DNA of 30,465 nucleotides from Chara braunii (Eukaryota > Streptophyta > Charophyceae > Charales > Characeae), in contig BFEA01000102.1 of NCBI GenBank assembly GCA_003427395.1, positions 1,829,083-1,859,547 of the forward strand. The letters run 5' to 3'. The position numbers and the translations under genes were made by a program. Shown here one piece after another: positions 1-9,031 of this stretch. The notes under the pieces are model-generated. The model was given only the letters and a program-made list of their open reading frames with translations, was not told the origin of the DNA and searched no databases. How positions within the stretch are numbered: position 1 is the first letter of the stretch; the number at the start of each line of letters is the position of its first letter.

Positions 1-10
1 CTGGAGAGCT

Positions 11-35
11 TCTCTCTCTCTCTCTCTCTCTCTCC

Positions 36-75
<40 letters not shown>

Positions 76-78
76 TTG

Positions 79-139
<61 letters not shown>

Positions 140-160
140 GTCTTTCTTTGTCTCTCTCTC
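11..160. repeat. (CT)n and (TCTA)n microsatellite
   Basis: A compound simple repeat: CT dinucleotides with a few interruptions to about position 100, TCTA tetranucleotides to about 139, then CT-rich sequence again. On the minus strand it reads as GA and TAGA repeats and lies downstream of the LINE, so it could be the decayed 3' tail of that element or an unrelated simple repeat. No gene is present. Confidence 0.95.
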
Positions 161-577
161 GTTTGGAGCAATAACTGTGTGGTCTGCCAGTGCCCCGAGG
201 ATTGGCTGGGGGGGGATTGGCTGAGCTCTTGACCGCTATCAAATCTGTCTGCAATGATTGCAATGATTGCCCTGATGCTCAGGGGGTTGTCTGGGTATGC
301 CTTTGCAATGTGGCTTCCATTACCCCTGCTGCCCACCTCCCCACCTTTCCTTGCTTGGCCACTGATATTTTAAGATTAGCCTTTTTAGTTCTTGTACTAT
401 TCAACTGGCCATGCCCTGGTACCATTCCATCTCAACCAAAGCTAGGGGTGGGGGCAGGAAAAATTCAGCAAAATCGGAAAGGGGTCAGATTGGGATAGAG
501 GGATCAATCTTTGTCCAGTCCTGAAAGCAGAGGTGGTAGTCTTTTTCCCCTTCTTCTACGTCTTCCCCCCCCTTCCC
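161..577 (-). other. non-coding stretch, probable LINE 3' untranslated region
   Basis: No convincing reading frame is present on either strand; the short frames here lack recognisable motifs. The stretch lies directly downstream, on the minus strand, of the last recognisable ORF2 codons and ends at the microsatellite. A 3' untranslated tail of the LINE is therefore the simplest reading. This is inferred from position only. Confidence 0.4.
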
Positions 578-580
578 CCC

Positions 581-2009
581 TCAATTCCATGTTACCTTTG
601 CAATCCAACCCCCTTGGTCCCCGCCCAGCCAGTCATTGCAGAACCTCACAATATGTTGTTTAATTCCTTGTTTCAAGTGCCGATGCATAATCTTTTCTTT
701 GAGTCTTTCCCATTGGATAGAGATATCATTTTGTATTTGTTCTTTTATTGCATTGATAAACTCCGTAACGTCTCTGCGCACCCCTTCCATTTCGAGTGTA
801 CATCGTCTCCACCAAATGGCCCAGATAACCGCCCGGCGTGCTATTTTAAACATATTGTCTTCGAAGGAGATGGTTTGCTGTGGGGCCCATGCCTCGCAGA
901 GGAGCGTTCTCGAGTCCCATGGCCAGGGTTGTAAGGTACCCAGTTGTCTCTATACTCGGTCCCACCATCTCCATAACCATATCGCCGCAGGGCATTGTAA
1001 AAACATATGCTCTATAGTCTCCGGCCATTTCCAGGACGGGAAGGATGATGTGCATAGCTTGCACCATGGGAGTGCCAGTCCCTTTTGTTCAAGCCGCGTC
1101 CTGTCTATCAGCCGGTCATTGGTCGGCAAGGCCCTATGTTCCACTTGCCATTGGAGTGAGGCTAGCTTCGTTGGCATAGCTTTGCTTGCTTTGAACCATT
1201 TGACAGGTCGCAGCATGTCTCTCCCCACGTTTAGATGCTTCATCTAGCGCGCCTCGACGACATCTTTCAGGTTTACTTTCGGTCGCAGCATTCTGTAAGT
1301 TGCCTTGACTGAAGGCGTCTGTAATTGTCGTGTCCCAGACTTCCCCCTCCCAAATTGCTGGGTCCATATCCATTCGTCTGGGTCTAAAGACAGTTCTTGG
1401 ATTGGTTTGTTTGGTTTGTATGCTTGTCACCGGTCCTTGTCTTTAAGGACACGAATATGGTAGGTCTCGGATATCGGGTTCCATGTTGTCTCTTCTGACA
1501 GTATCCGTTCCAGAAAATTATCTGCTTCTATTTTGAAACGGTTGGCCACTACCTCCTGTTCTGCCCCCATACCAACCTTGCGGGTGCACACTACATTGCC
1601 AACCACCCCCTCAGTATCCCAGAACCCTACCCAATCTCCCTCCAGTATCGTCGGTCCTTTTTCCAGGATTCGGACCCACTCAAGTGGAATGGCAAAGATA
1701 ATGTGTTCCAATGCTTCTCCCACATGATGACAGTACCTCAGTTTCCTCCGTAGTTGGGGTTCTGACAACCAATCTTTGCTTTCTTGATCCCAAATATCCG
1801 TTGACCCTCAGCACGCCATTCTTAACCCAGCCTTTCCAATGATTTTTGGTGCTCCGGAAGACTCGGCTTTGGGGGCCAATCACCCATCGGTTTCCGAACA
1901 GTGGTTGACGAACCACTTCTTCCCACCGTATGGGTGGGATTTTGTCGGGCAGGGGCAGCTTGTGCCATGTCCTCAGTATCGTGGCCCAGAGAGGTTTCAA
2001 GTCTTGCAT
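581..2009 (-). pseudogene. LINE ORF2 C-terminal region with zf-RVT zinc finger
   Basis: This is the part of ORF2 downstream of the RT. Around 1000-1080 the minus-strand translation holds a C-x2-C pair followed by an IEHMFLQC stretch and a Trp-rich run (WLWRWW), the pattern of the zf-RVT domain at the end of plant LINE polymerases. After an in-frame TAG near 947 the same frame continues with ARRAVIWAIWWRR, a motif usual in the tail of these proteins, and ends at 581. The segment is spread over several frames (1680-2009, 1427-1768, 950-1430, 581-947), which shows at least two frameshifts. Its role in the family is probably RNA or DNA binding during target-primed reverse transcription; this copy is dead. 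Confidence 0.75.
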
Positions 2010-2141
2010 GACCGCCTGTCTGTCCGATACATTTTCCCCATGGGATGGAGTCGACTTTTGTGGTATAGCCCAGTATCTATCTTCAAGCCATGTTTCTGGT
2101 TCAACCTCTGGGGGCGCAGGTGGTGCTAGCCTAGCAATCTG

Positions 2142-3771
2142 CTACAATGCCAGTGGTTGCCATGGCGCGAGTGTGGAGAAGAGAAGGCCTTTTACCCATT
2201 GGAGAGCCAGGGCCATCACTTGAGTAGTCGGGTCAATTATCCCTAGCCCTCCTTTGGTTTTTGGTTGTATAACCCATTGCCAGGCCACTCTACTGATAGC
2301 ATTTGGACATTCATGATTGTTTTTCCATAAAAAAGTTGCCACCTGTTTTTGAAGGGAAGATGTCGCAGGTTTGCTGTGTGTCCAAATTGTTGTTTTATAC
2401 CAAAGGGCAGCCAAGATTACGTTATTGATTGGTAGGGCCATGCGGCTTCTCGTGCAGATTGAAGTTTTTTAATTAATTGAACATATTAATTGGATTATCA
2501 ATTTATTCTCAAGGAAGTCTGACGGTCTTTCCATTGTGATAGTTTCCCCAGGACTGGTTGTATGAGTCATTCATCATTCAAGGGTGGTTTCCCTTCTGCT
2601 GTCATCTGGACCCCTAAAATTCTGATCGGTGCTTCTGTGGGTATCCATTTTATTTTGGGAGTGTCTGGTGGTCTCCCTCCTTGGTAGTGTAACCACCACC
2701 CTTGTGTCTTGTTTCCCCAATTTACCGTCATATCTGAAAGGGAGCAAAACTGATCAATCAGCTTTTGGATTTCTAGCATATTTTCGTAAGATGCATCGAT
2801 CATTATGGTAAGATCGTCTGCAAAAAGAGAGCAGACGGGGATAGCGTCCTCTGGGATAGAGGTGAGCCTTATCTTTCTGAGGTTTTTGTGGACTCTTAAG
2901 TTTGCTGACAGGGCCTCCATTATTATGACAAAAAGATAAGGGGCGATGGGGTCTCCTTGCCTCACTGACCGTTCCAGGTGTATAGCAGGGGCCAGTCTAC
3001 CATTGACTTGGACGGTCGTTGTGGCATTCTGATGCAGGATTTCTACCCATCTCTTGAAGGTCGGGCCGAAATTCATCTTTTCCAGACATTTGTCCAAGAA
3101 GGTTCAGTCAACATGATCATATGCTTTTTCAAAATCCACAAAAATGATGGCAGCATTATGTTTAGATTGTCTTGATAGTTTAATGACCTCGTTAACCAAC
3201 AGAATGTTGTCTTGGATTTTACACCCGTTGATGAAGCCAATATGTGCTAGGTGGATAATATCTCCCATCACCTCCTCCAGGCGGTTTGTCAGAGTCTTTG
3301 CTACCAATTTATAGACAACAGTTAAGAGGGTGATCTGTAGTTTCTAATGTTTATTTGATCCCCCTTTTTATATAGCAGGGTCAAAATGCCCTACCCCACC
3401 AACTCGCCCATCTGGCCCGTGGTCCATACTGCGTTATAGTAGTCCATCAGATCCTGTGCTAAGGTGCTCCATGTGGACTCCCAAAATTCCTTAGGGAGGC
3501 CATCGATTCCAGGGGTAGTTTCCTCCTTCATTTGCATAAGCGCCGACCACACCTCTTCCTTGGACAAGGGCAACTCAAGCGTTTCCTTTTGCTGTTCCAA
3601 GAGACTGTTTTGCAATAGGTTCAAAAAAACGTCTATTTCTATCATCCTTTGTTCATATGTTTTTTCCTTGCATCTGGATGTGAAGAGGTCTTTAAAGAAG
3701 TCTCTTGCTATCCGAACACATCCAGCTGTAGACGTGGTCAATGGGCCCCCAGGTTGTGACGGGTCATACAT
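2142..3771 (-). pseudogene. LINE ORF2 reverse transcriptase domain, broken
   Basis: The RT motifs appear in order on the minus strand. PGIDGLPKEFW lies near 3480-3510. A VYKLVAKTLTNR region follows near 3290-3310 after a frameshift. FVDFEKAYDHVD sits near 3110-3150 and ends in TGA, where a Trp codon is expected. SVRQGDP is near 2960 and the catalytic LFADDLTIM near 2815. GGLGIIDP, typical of the thumb region, lies near 2240. An in-frame TAG near 3391, the TGA near 3105 and a change of frame between 2567 and 2441 split the domain. In working LINEs this enzyme copies the element RNA at a nicked target. The family call is sure; inactivity is seen directly. Confidence 0.9.
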
Positions 3772-3806
3772 CGCCTCTATAGTGGTTTTGGCCGTCCTTA
3801 TCCTGG

Positions 3807-4997
3807 CTAGGGAAAAAAACGGGCGTCCATTGTCCCATATGTCTTGTATCTGTGCAATTTCCCCCTAATTCGTGCTCCCTGCCATCTGTGTTCCATGTAC
3901 TCTAACAAGTGAGCCTCTGTGGACTCGATGGCCACAGAGAGCTCCCTTGTATCCAGATTTTCATTTTGCCCTTTTTGTTGTTTTAATTGACATAGTTGGT
4001 GGTGTAGGTCCATTTCTTCCGCAAGCCGTCGGGTAGCCGGCCCTTTAGCGAATTCACTAGATTTTTTGGCTAAAAAGACTAGTCCATTGTTAAACCACAG
4101 GATACCATTTTGAATTGTTTCTTTGTGTGTTCTCCAATACTGACATATGTCGTGTATAAAATTCTGAAAATCTTTGCTTGCTAATAGGGATGTATTTAGT
4201 TTGTAGAATCCACGGCCCTGGTCTGGCCGCTTCCTAAAGGAGAGGACGACCACGCACATTGTGTGGTCTAACCCAGGGTAGGCACTCCGTGGGAACACTT
4301 CCACTAATTGCAAAGCCCCTTCCAAGTCTTGCGAGATTAATATTAAATTGATTCTTGATCTTGTGACTTTTTCAGTTCCGTTTTTTCTATAACAGGAAAA
4401 GGTTCGTCTGGTCGAAAATTCTCTACGAAAGAGGTCGTACATTCCCAATGATGTACATAGATTTGCGATTATCTGCTCATCTGTTTCCACGTAGACTGGG
4501 CATGGGGAGGGAAGGCGTCATTTGTCAAGCCAGCGGTCGGGGGCTGCGTTGAAATCCCCCGCCAAAATGGTCGGGATCCCATCAGTCGGGATTCTGTTGG
4601 TGATAGCTTCGAAGAAGGCCCGCCTGGCCCCTACCTTGTTCGGTCCATACGCACAGAAGATTCGTATCATCTCCAGCTCCAGCATTACCAGGACTGACAC
4701 CTATCTCCCTTCTATCTGATCTTTCTCCCAATGAACAAGTTCAGCCCTTGAGTTGGGAGGGATCCAAATAGCCACCCCCGCGCTCCCCGGTCTTGGGGCA
4801 TGCGCCCGAAAGGCCTGGCAGGGCCATACCTCCTTGCGTGCATGGTGGTGCTCCGCCTTGTCCATAAGGCGGGTTTCCTGGACACATATGACATCTGGCC
4901 AATCCCTCCCTTCTATCCCTCTTAGTTGTTCCCATATGGCCTATTTCTTTTGAGGGGGGGCCGTGGCCAAATTGTTCACATTCAGAGACCTCAAGTT
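3807..4997 (-). pseudogene. LINE ORF2 N-terminal AP-like endonuclease, broken
   Basis: The minus strand starts with an LRSLNVNNL-like segment near 4975-4997, followed in another frame by WPDVICVQETRLMDK near 4870-4900. FCAYGPN lies near 4650 and GDFNAAPDRWLDK near 4520-4555. SRINLILIS follows near 4340 and a GLDHTMCVV segment near 4260. These are the ordered motifs of the exonuclease-endonuclease-phosphatase fold that nicks target DNA in L1-type elements. Breaks include a TAG near 4830-4940 (frame dependent), TAG at about 4701-4703, and TGA at about 4515-4517. The usual Asp of the SRID motif is Asn here, so a catalytic-region residue is also changed. The tail (3807-4200) is the helical linker to the RT. 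Confidence 0.85.
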
Positions 4998-5269
4998 TAA
5001 GTGTGCTTTTCTTTTTGTCTGCGCCCATACCTTATTCTTCCCATACAAGATCTTTGTCAAATCCATTCTTGTCTTCCTCCTCTCCACCCTCACTCTTCAT
5101 CCCCTTATCCCAATGCCTCCCACTCCACCAGGTCCCAATTTGCCTCCTTTATGCCAGCTGTGTGAAGATGTCCTTCCTTCATAATTCTGAGGAGGGTTGT
5201 TCGAACATTTCCCTCTGGCCAGTTTTTGCTGCTCTGGATTTTCTGAAGTTGGAGATCCAACAATGCATT

Positions 5270-6350
5270 TTATGAGAGCCACCGCAGACCCGTCTCCTTT
5301 CCAGGTTCGAACAACACATATAGGTATGTATCTGTCAACGTATGTTGGCCATATGTGACTCTTTTAACCGCCATTGCCCCTGGTTGGTATGTGCAGCGTA
5401 AGAATTCCTTCATTTCCATTTGGAATGCCTCCTCCCCAGATGACAACCAATGAGGCACTTTGGGTTCCCACCCGTGTAACCTCCCCCTTTTGTGATTGCG
5501 GTAGACTTGTCAGGCCTATTTCCCACCTTCCTTCCTTTTTCCGCACCGGCACTGCCATCACATCTGTTTTTGATAGTGATTGCAGCCATTGTCCTTTTTC
5601 TGGGACGTGTCTGAGCTTCTGCCTCCCCACGGGGCCCGCTTTCGTTTGTGATCCTCCTTCACTTCCTCCTATCCCATCCATGTTTTTGACCGTTTTTTCT
5701 TTTTTTCCTTGTTCCTCTGGGGTATCTTCCGGTGCAGCAGTTGGGGGGTGGAATCTTGTGAGGACGATACTCAGCATTTGGTGGCAGACCTCTTCCCAAC
5801 ACATTTTTTGTGGAAGTCTCTGGTCCAGGACAAATCTGAGGCTCCCACTGTTCTCCAATAGCGGGATGAGTTCTCTGAATGCATTGTCCCAGAATTCCTC
5901 AGACAGATCTGGGAATTTAAGGTGTAAATTGTGCATTATCCATTCATATACGTTTCTTAATCTATCCTCCGCCGTTTCGGATTCAGCCTGCTGGTCTGTC
6001 TGTCCTTCNTTCATTTCCTTTTTCTCTTCCGCGTCTTGCATCACCTCACCTATCGTAGGGGGAGGTGGGGGGGGGGGGGATGCTCCTTGAATTTCCTTCA
6101 CTTCCATGGGAGTCGGTCCGAAGACTTTACTAAAGATATCAGTTTGACTCGTCCCCATCTCCCCCTCTTGTTCCTCACCCTGCTTCCTTTTTCCTTTCCC
6201 CTTTCCCTTCTCCTTTCCCCCCTCTGGCATCCACTTCAGTACCCCTTCCTTCTTCTCCCTCTGTTTCTCTGAGACTTGTCCGACTTCCATCCCTTTTGCC
6301 TCCTCCTGCATCCTGCCCAGGTAGTCCTTCGCTTTTGGCCCCATAGTATG
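5270..6350 (-). pseudogene. LINE ORF1 C-terminal segment, 3' of the gypsy insertion
   Basis: A minus-strand frame open from the insertion point to a stop at 5364 encodes a charged Lys/Glu/Gly-rich linker with a proline run (PPPPPPP near 6060) and an N at 6009. A folded-looking helical segment (RLRNVYEWIMHNLHLKFPDL, near 5900-5960) follows. Near 5455 the likely continuation shifts into another frame (5270-5458). At the insertion border the reading frame continues without interruption into 15821 and beyond once the gypsy element and one GTATG copy are ignored, which ties this segment to the CCHC-bearing half. ORF1 proteins of this type bind the LINE RNA. No catalytic function is expected. Confidence 0.7.
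6346..6350. repeat. left target-site duplication, GTATG
   Basis: GTATG directly precedes the first base of the 5' LTR and matches 15816-15820 after the 3' LTR. A 5-bp duplication is the normal footprint of a Ty3/gypsy integrase. Confidence 0.9.
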
Positions 6351-6372
6351 TATGGCATACTGCGTAGCCACA

Positions 6373-6561
6373 CGGGCCCTGCAGGGCCCGTCCCGGACTT
6401 TCAGCCTAAAGCCTAAAAGTTAGGGCTTACAGGCCCCGGTCGTTTCAGCCTGAAAGCTGAAATACGAGGGCCTGCAGGCCCTATTCCGTTTCAGCCTATT
6501 TCTGGGCCTTTCAGGCCCAAAGTTTTTCCAGTCTGAAACGGAGGGCCTTTTTTAGGCCCTC
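6373..6561. repeat. cluster of GGCC-rich palindromes in the 5' LTR
   Basis: Successive inverted repeats: CGGGCCCTGCAGGGCCCG (6373-6390, perfect), TTTCAGC/GCTGAAA (6443-6449 with 6456-6462), AGGGCCTGCAGGCCCT (6467-6482, perfect), TGGGCC/GGCCCA (6503-6508 with 6514-6519) and GAGGGCCT/AGGCCCTC (6541-6548 with 6554-6561). The first palindrome is degraded in the 3' LTR; the others are mostly kept. They could fold in RNA or serve as protein sites; the function is unknown. Confidence 0.85.
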
Positions 6562-6774
6562 ATTGTTTCGACTGCCCCTAAGACTCAGGCACGAATACAG
6601 GGTTTCGGAACAGGCCAGAAATAGTTTGTTCCTCACGAGCTTGAGCAGGAGCTGTAGCGGCAGCCCCTGCCTCCGATAGCCTCCTGGACTGCTCGCCTGC
6701 AGTCAGGAGGCACCCGGTAGTACATAGGCAGTTCCCATGCACTTCCTGGGTAGGTAGTTGTCAGTAGGCACGAG

Positions 6775-6899
6775 TAGTCTTCAGGATTCGGCCGCATCAC
6801 TCAGAAGGAGCGTTGCAGTAGTCTTCAGCGCTAGGAAGTAGTCTTCATCGTTAGCTGTAGTCTTCGGCGCTGGGCGCCATAGCCATAGCAGTAGTCTTC
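6775..6899 (+). repeat. five dispersed TAGTCTTC motifs in the LTR
   Basis: TAGTCTTC occurs at about 6775, 6819, 6839, 6858 and 6892, usually followed by a variant of AGCGYTRGG. The same series recurs in the second LTR block (about 7286-7410) and in the 3' LTR (about 15103-15230). It is a degenerate short repeat of the kind often seen in the U3 region of plant LTRs. A regulatory role is only a possibility. Confidence 0.75.
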
Positions 6900-8018
6900 A
6901 GCGTTGGGCGCTGGTAGGTGGTAGATCGTAGAGTGGGGAGAGANTGAAAGCTGAAATACGAGGGCCTGCAGGCCCTATTCCGTTTCAGCCTATTTCTGGG
7001 CCTTTCAGGCCCAAAGTTTTTCCAGTCTGAAACGGAGGGCCTTTTTCAGGCCCTCATTGCTTCGACCGCCCCTAAGACTCAGGCACGAATACAGGGTTTC
7101 GGAACAGGCCAAAAATAGCTTGTTCCTCACGAGCTTGAGCAGGAGCTGCAGCGGCAGCCCCTGCCTCCGATCGGCATTGGCAAGAGCAGCCTTATGGACT
7201 GCTCACCTGCAGTCAGGAGGCACCCGGTAGTACATAGGCAGTTCTCATGCACTTCCCGGGTAGGTAGTTGTCAGTAGGCACGAGTAGTCTTCAGGATTCG
7301 GCCGCAGCACTCAGGAGGAGTGTTGCAGTAGTCTTCAGCGCTAGGCAGTAGTCTTCAGCGTTAGCTGTAGTCTTCGGCGCTGGGCGCCATAGCCATAGCA
7401 GTAGTCTTCAGCGTTGGGCGCTGGTAGGTGGTAGATCGTAGAGTGGGGAGAGATACTGGCGGAGGCCAGTGGTACGTACCTGTGGCGCCATCGCTTCAAC
7501 TCCATCTTCGAGGTACCTGCATCAAGGCGCCAACTTCACATGTTAGTACTGGACACAGAGAGAGAGAGAGAGTTTTTTTTCTTCCTCTTCTAAGTCCACC
7601 ATCTTTTCTCACCCTCTCACCACCTGACTTCTCAGACTACGACAGAGAGAGACAGAGTTGTGACTTGAGACTTGACGACGTTGGATCCAAACTCGACATT
7701 TGGGATTCAGACATTTTGACGAGGGACTATTTGGGCCTGTGCGAAGACTTGGTGTTGACGACATTCTCATCTTCCCCTCCTCTTCGTCTAACCCCCTTCC
7801 TCTTCGTCTGTGTATGGTAGGGGCTGGCGCAGTCTTCCTGTGTGAAGCGCCAGATCCCATTCACACCGTGTAACGATGACGATGATGTATGTTCAGAGCT
7901 GCATTGCAATATTGATTGTCGGATCATTGGTATCTAAGTCTTCCGCTGTGCTATCTTATACTTTGTATTGAGAGGTCGGTTCTTGTTCTGGTCTGCAACG
8001 TTACATTATGCAACAGTT

Positions 8019-8032
8019 TGGTATCGGAGAGG
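8019..8032 (+). other. primer binding site, tRNA-iMet type
   Basis: TGGTATCGGAGAGG begins 3 nt after the 5' LTR. It shares the TGGTATC start with the canonical plant PBS TGGTATCAGAGC, complementary to the 3' end of initiator methionine tRNA. Position and sequence fit; the mismatch after TGGTATC leaves the exact tRNA unsure. Confidence 0.75.
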
Positions 8033-8119
8033 ACCTCTCATTCAAAAGACCTGCTCAATCAAATAGCCAGCTTGCTTGATCTATTGATTACTCGTTAGTA
8101 AATCAAGTAGGACTTCGTC

Positions 8120-8310
8120 AAATCTCTGAAATTTGTTTTTCTCGCAACAATTATCTGAAAATTTCTGATATTTGCATTTCGTTTTACCGAAAAATTTCTG
8201 ATATTTGTAGTTCGTTTTTACATAACAAATATCTGAAAATTTCTGATAAATCGCATTTTCGTTTTGTCTGAAAATTCCCGATAGTAGCTTTTCGTTTCTC
8301 TGATATTTCG
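8120..8310 (+). repeat. degenerate short tandem repeat in the AT-rich leader
   Basis: About five imperfect units of 30-40 bp built on CTGAAAATTTCTGATATTTG followed by a CATTTCGTTTT-like tail (for example near 8154, 8190, 8230, 8268 and 8300). The region is strongly AT-rich compared with gag-pol. No supported reading frame is present. Confidence 0.7.
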
Positions 8311-8350
8311 CATACATAGCTAAAATTCCTGAAGTTAGTATTTCATTCTC

Positions 8351-8625
8351 TAGGCATATTGGGATAACGATAGAAGTGGTCATGTTCTCGGAAACTGGAA
8401 TTATTCTTTTATGAAAATCGAATTTCCATTCTATCTCGCAATTTTTTTTTTCGAAAACCGGAATCTTGCGAAGTCTACCAATATTGCGTTAGGCATATTC
8501 GGAGGTTGCCATATTCTCAAAAACTGGATTTCATCATTTTCTGAAAATCGCATCCTTACTCCATTTCGCAAAAAAAAATTCAAGATCGCATTTTGTAAAA
8601 GCCGAAACTTTGCGGAACCTAGCCT
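8351..8625 (+). repeat. two-copy direct repeat of about 139 bp in the leader
   Basis: TAGGCATATT at 8351 recurs at 8490. Following blocks (TTCTC..AAACTGGA, TGAAAATCG, TTTCGCAA-like, CCGAAACTTTGCG-like) recur in the same order. The copies are diverged. It is non-coding, between the PBS and gag. Confidence 0.6.
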
Positions 8626-8842
8626 AGATCTCGTTCATAGTACTCTTCTGACATGTCCTACTCATAATAGATCGACAGATATACAAAAAAAAAAGAAAAA
8701 AAATAAGGAAGTAGTCCTCTTTTATTTTTTTATTTTTATTTTATCTGTTGATTAGGGCCGGAGGAAAGTATTGTTGGGTTGGTTTCCTACCTGCGTTTTC
8801 CCTCCCACCCACCCTCTGCATGCATTTCCGGGTTGGTACAGT

Positions 8843-9027
8843 ACCACATCAGACATAGTGACACGTCAGCAGGCCACGTCACCAGTGACACGTCAGCAGT
8901 GACACGTCAGCAGGCCACATCGACAGTGACACGTCAGCAGTGCCACGTCAGACACAGTGTCACGTAAGCAGTGCCACGTCAGCAGTGCCACGTCAGACAA
9001 AGTGCCACGTCAGCAGTGCCACGTTAG
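8843..9027 (+). repeat. array of CACGTCAG motifs upstream of gag
   Basis: Units of roughly 14-28 bp built on GTGACACGTCAGCAG or GTGCCACGTCAG. I count nine exact ACGTCA cores (about 8863, 8876, 8890, 8903, 8931, 8945, 8976, 8989, 9007) and several one-base variants (for example 8843, 8961, 9021). Read on the minus strand the core is TGACGTGG/TGACGTGT, which matches the ACGT-core sites of plant bZIP factors. It ends just before the probable gag start codon at 9032. It may be an internal promoter or enhancer or simply a tandem repeat; no binding evidence is available. Confidence 0.85.
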
Positions 9028-9031
9028 CAAC

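Larger units (their letters stand above)
578..6350 (-). mobile_element. LINE (non-LTR retrotransposon), 3' segment
   Basis: The minus strand carries, in 5' to 3' order, the C-terminal part of ORF1, an AP-type endonuclease, a reverse transcriptase and a zf-RVT zinc-finger tail. This is the standard order of plant L1-like LINEs. The element is cut at 6350 by a gypsy retrotransposon, and its 5' part resumes at 15821. The coding region is broken by several stops and frameshifts, so this copy cannot encode working proteins. A terminal RNase H domain was not recognised. The exact 3' end is uncertain and may extend into the microsatellite at 11-160. Confidence 0.85.
6351..8015 (+). repeat. 5' LTR (1,665 bp, with an internal duplicated block)
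   Basis: It starts TATGGCATAC (TGTGGCATAC in the 3' LTR) and ends GCAACA. It is about 510 bp longer than the 3' LTR because 6451-6943 is followed, after a single N at 6944, by a second version of the same sequence (6945-7453). The first version differs by scattered substitutions and a 16-bp gap, whereas the second is identical to the 3' LTR. The LTR includes GGCC-rich hairpins at its start, a short repeated GTAGTCTTC motif, and a CT/GA-rich stretch near 7556-7600. Transcription signals could not be fixed with confidence. Confidence 0.9.

Noticed and set aside
533-1247. Plus-strand open frames near the left end
   Set aside because: They lie opposite ORF2 sequence with recognisable zf-RVT motifs on the minus strand.
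5374-6272. Long plus-strand open frames opposite LINE ORF1
   Set aside because: They are Ser/Pro/Phe-rich shadows of the Lys/Glu-rich minus-strand ORF1 and show no motif.
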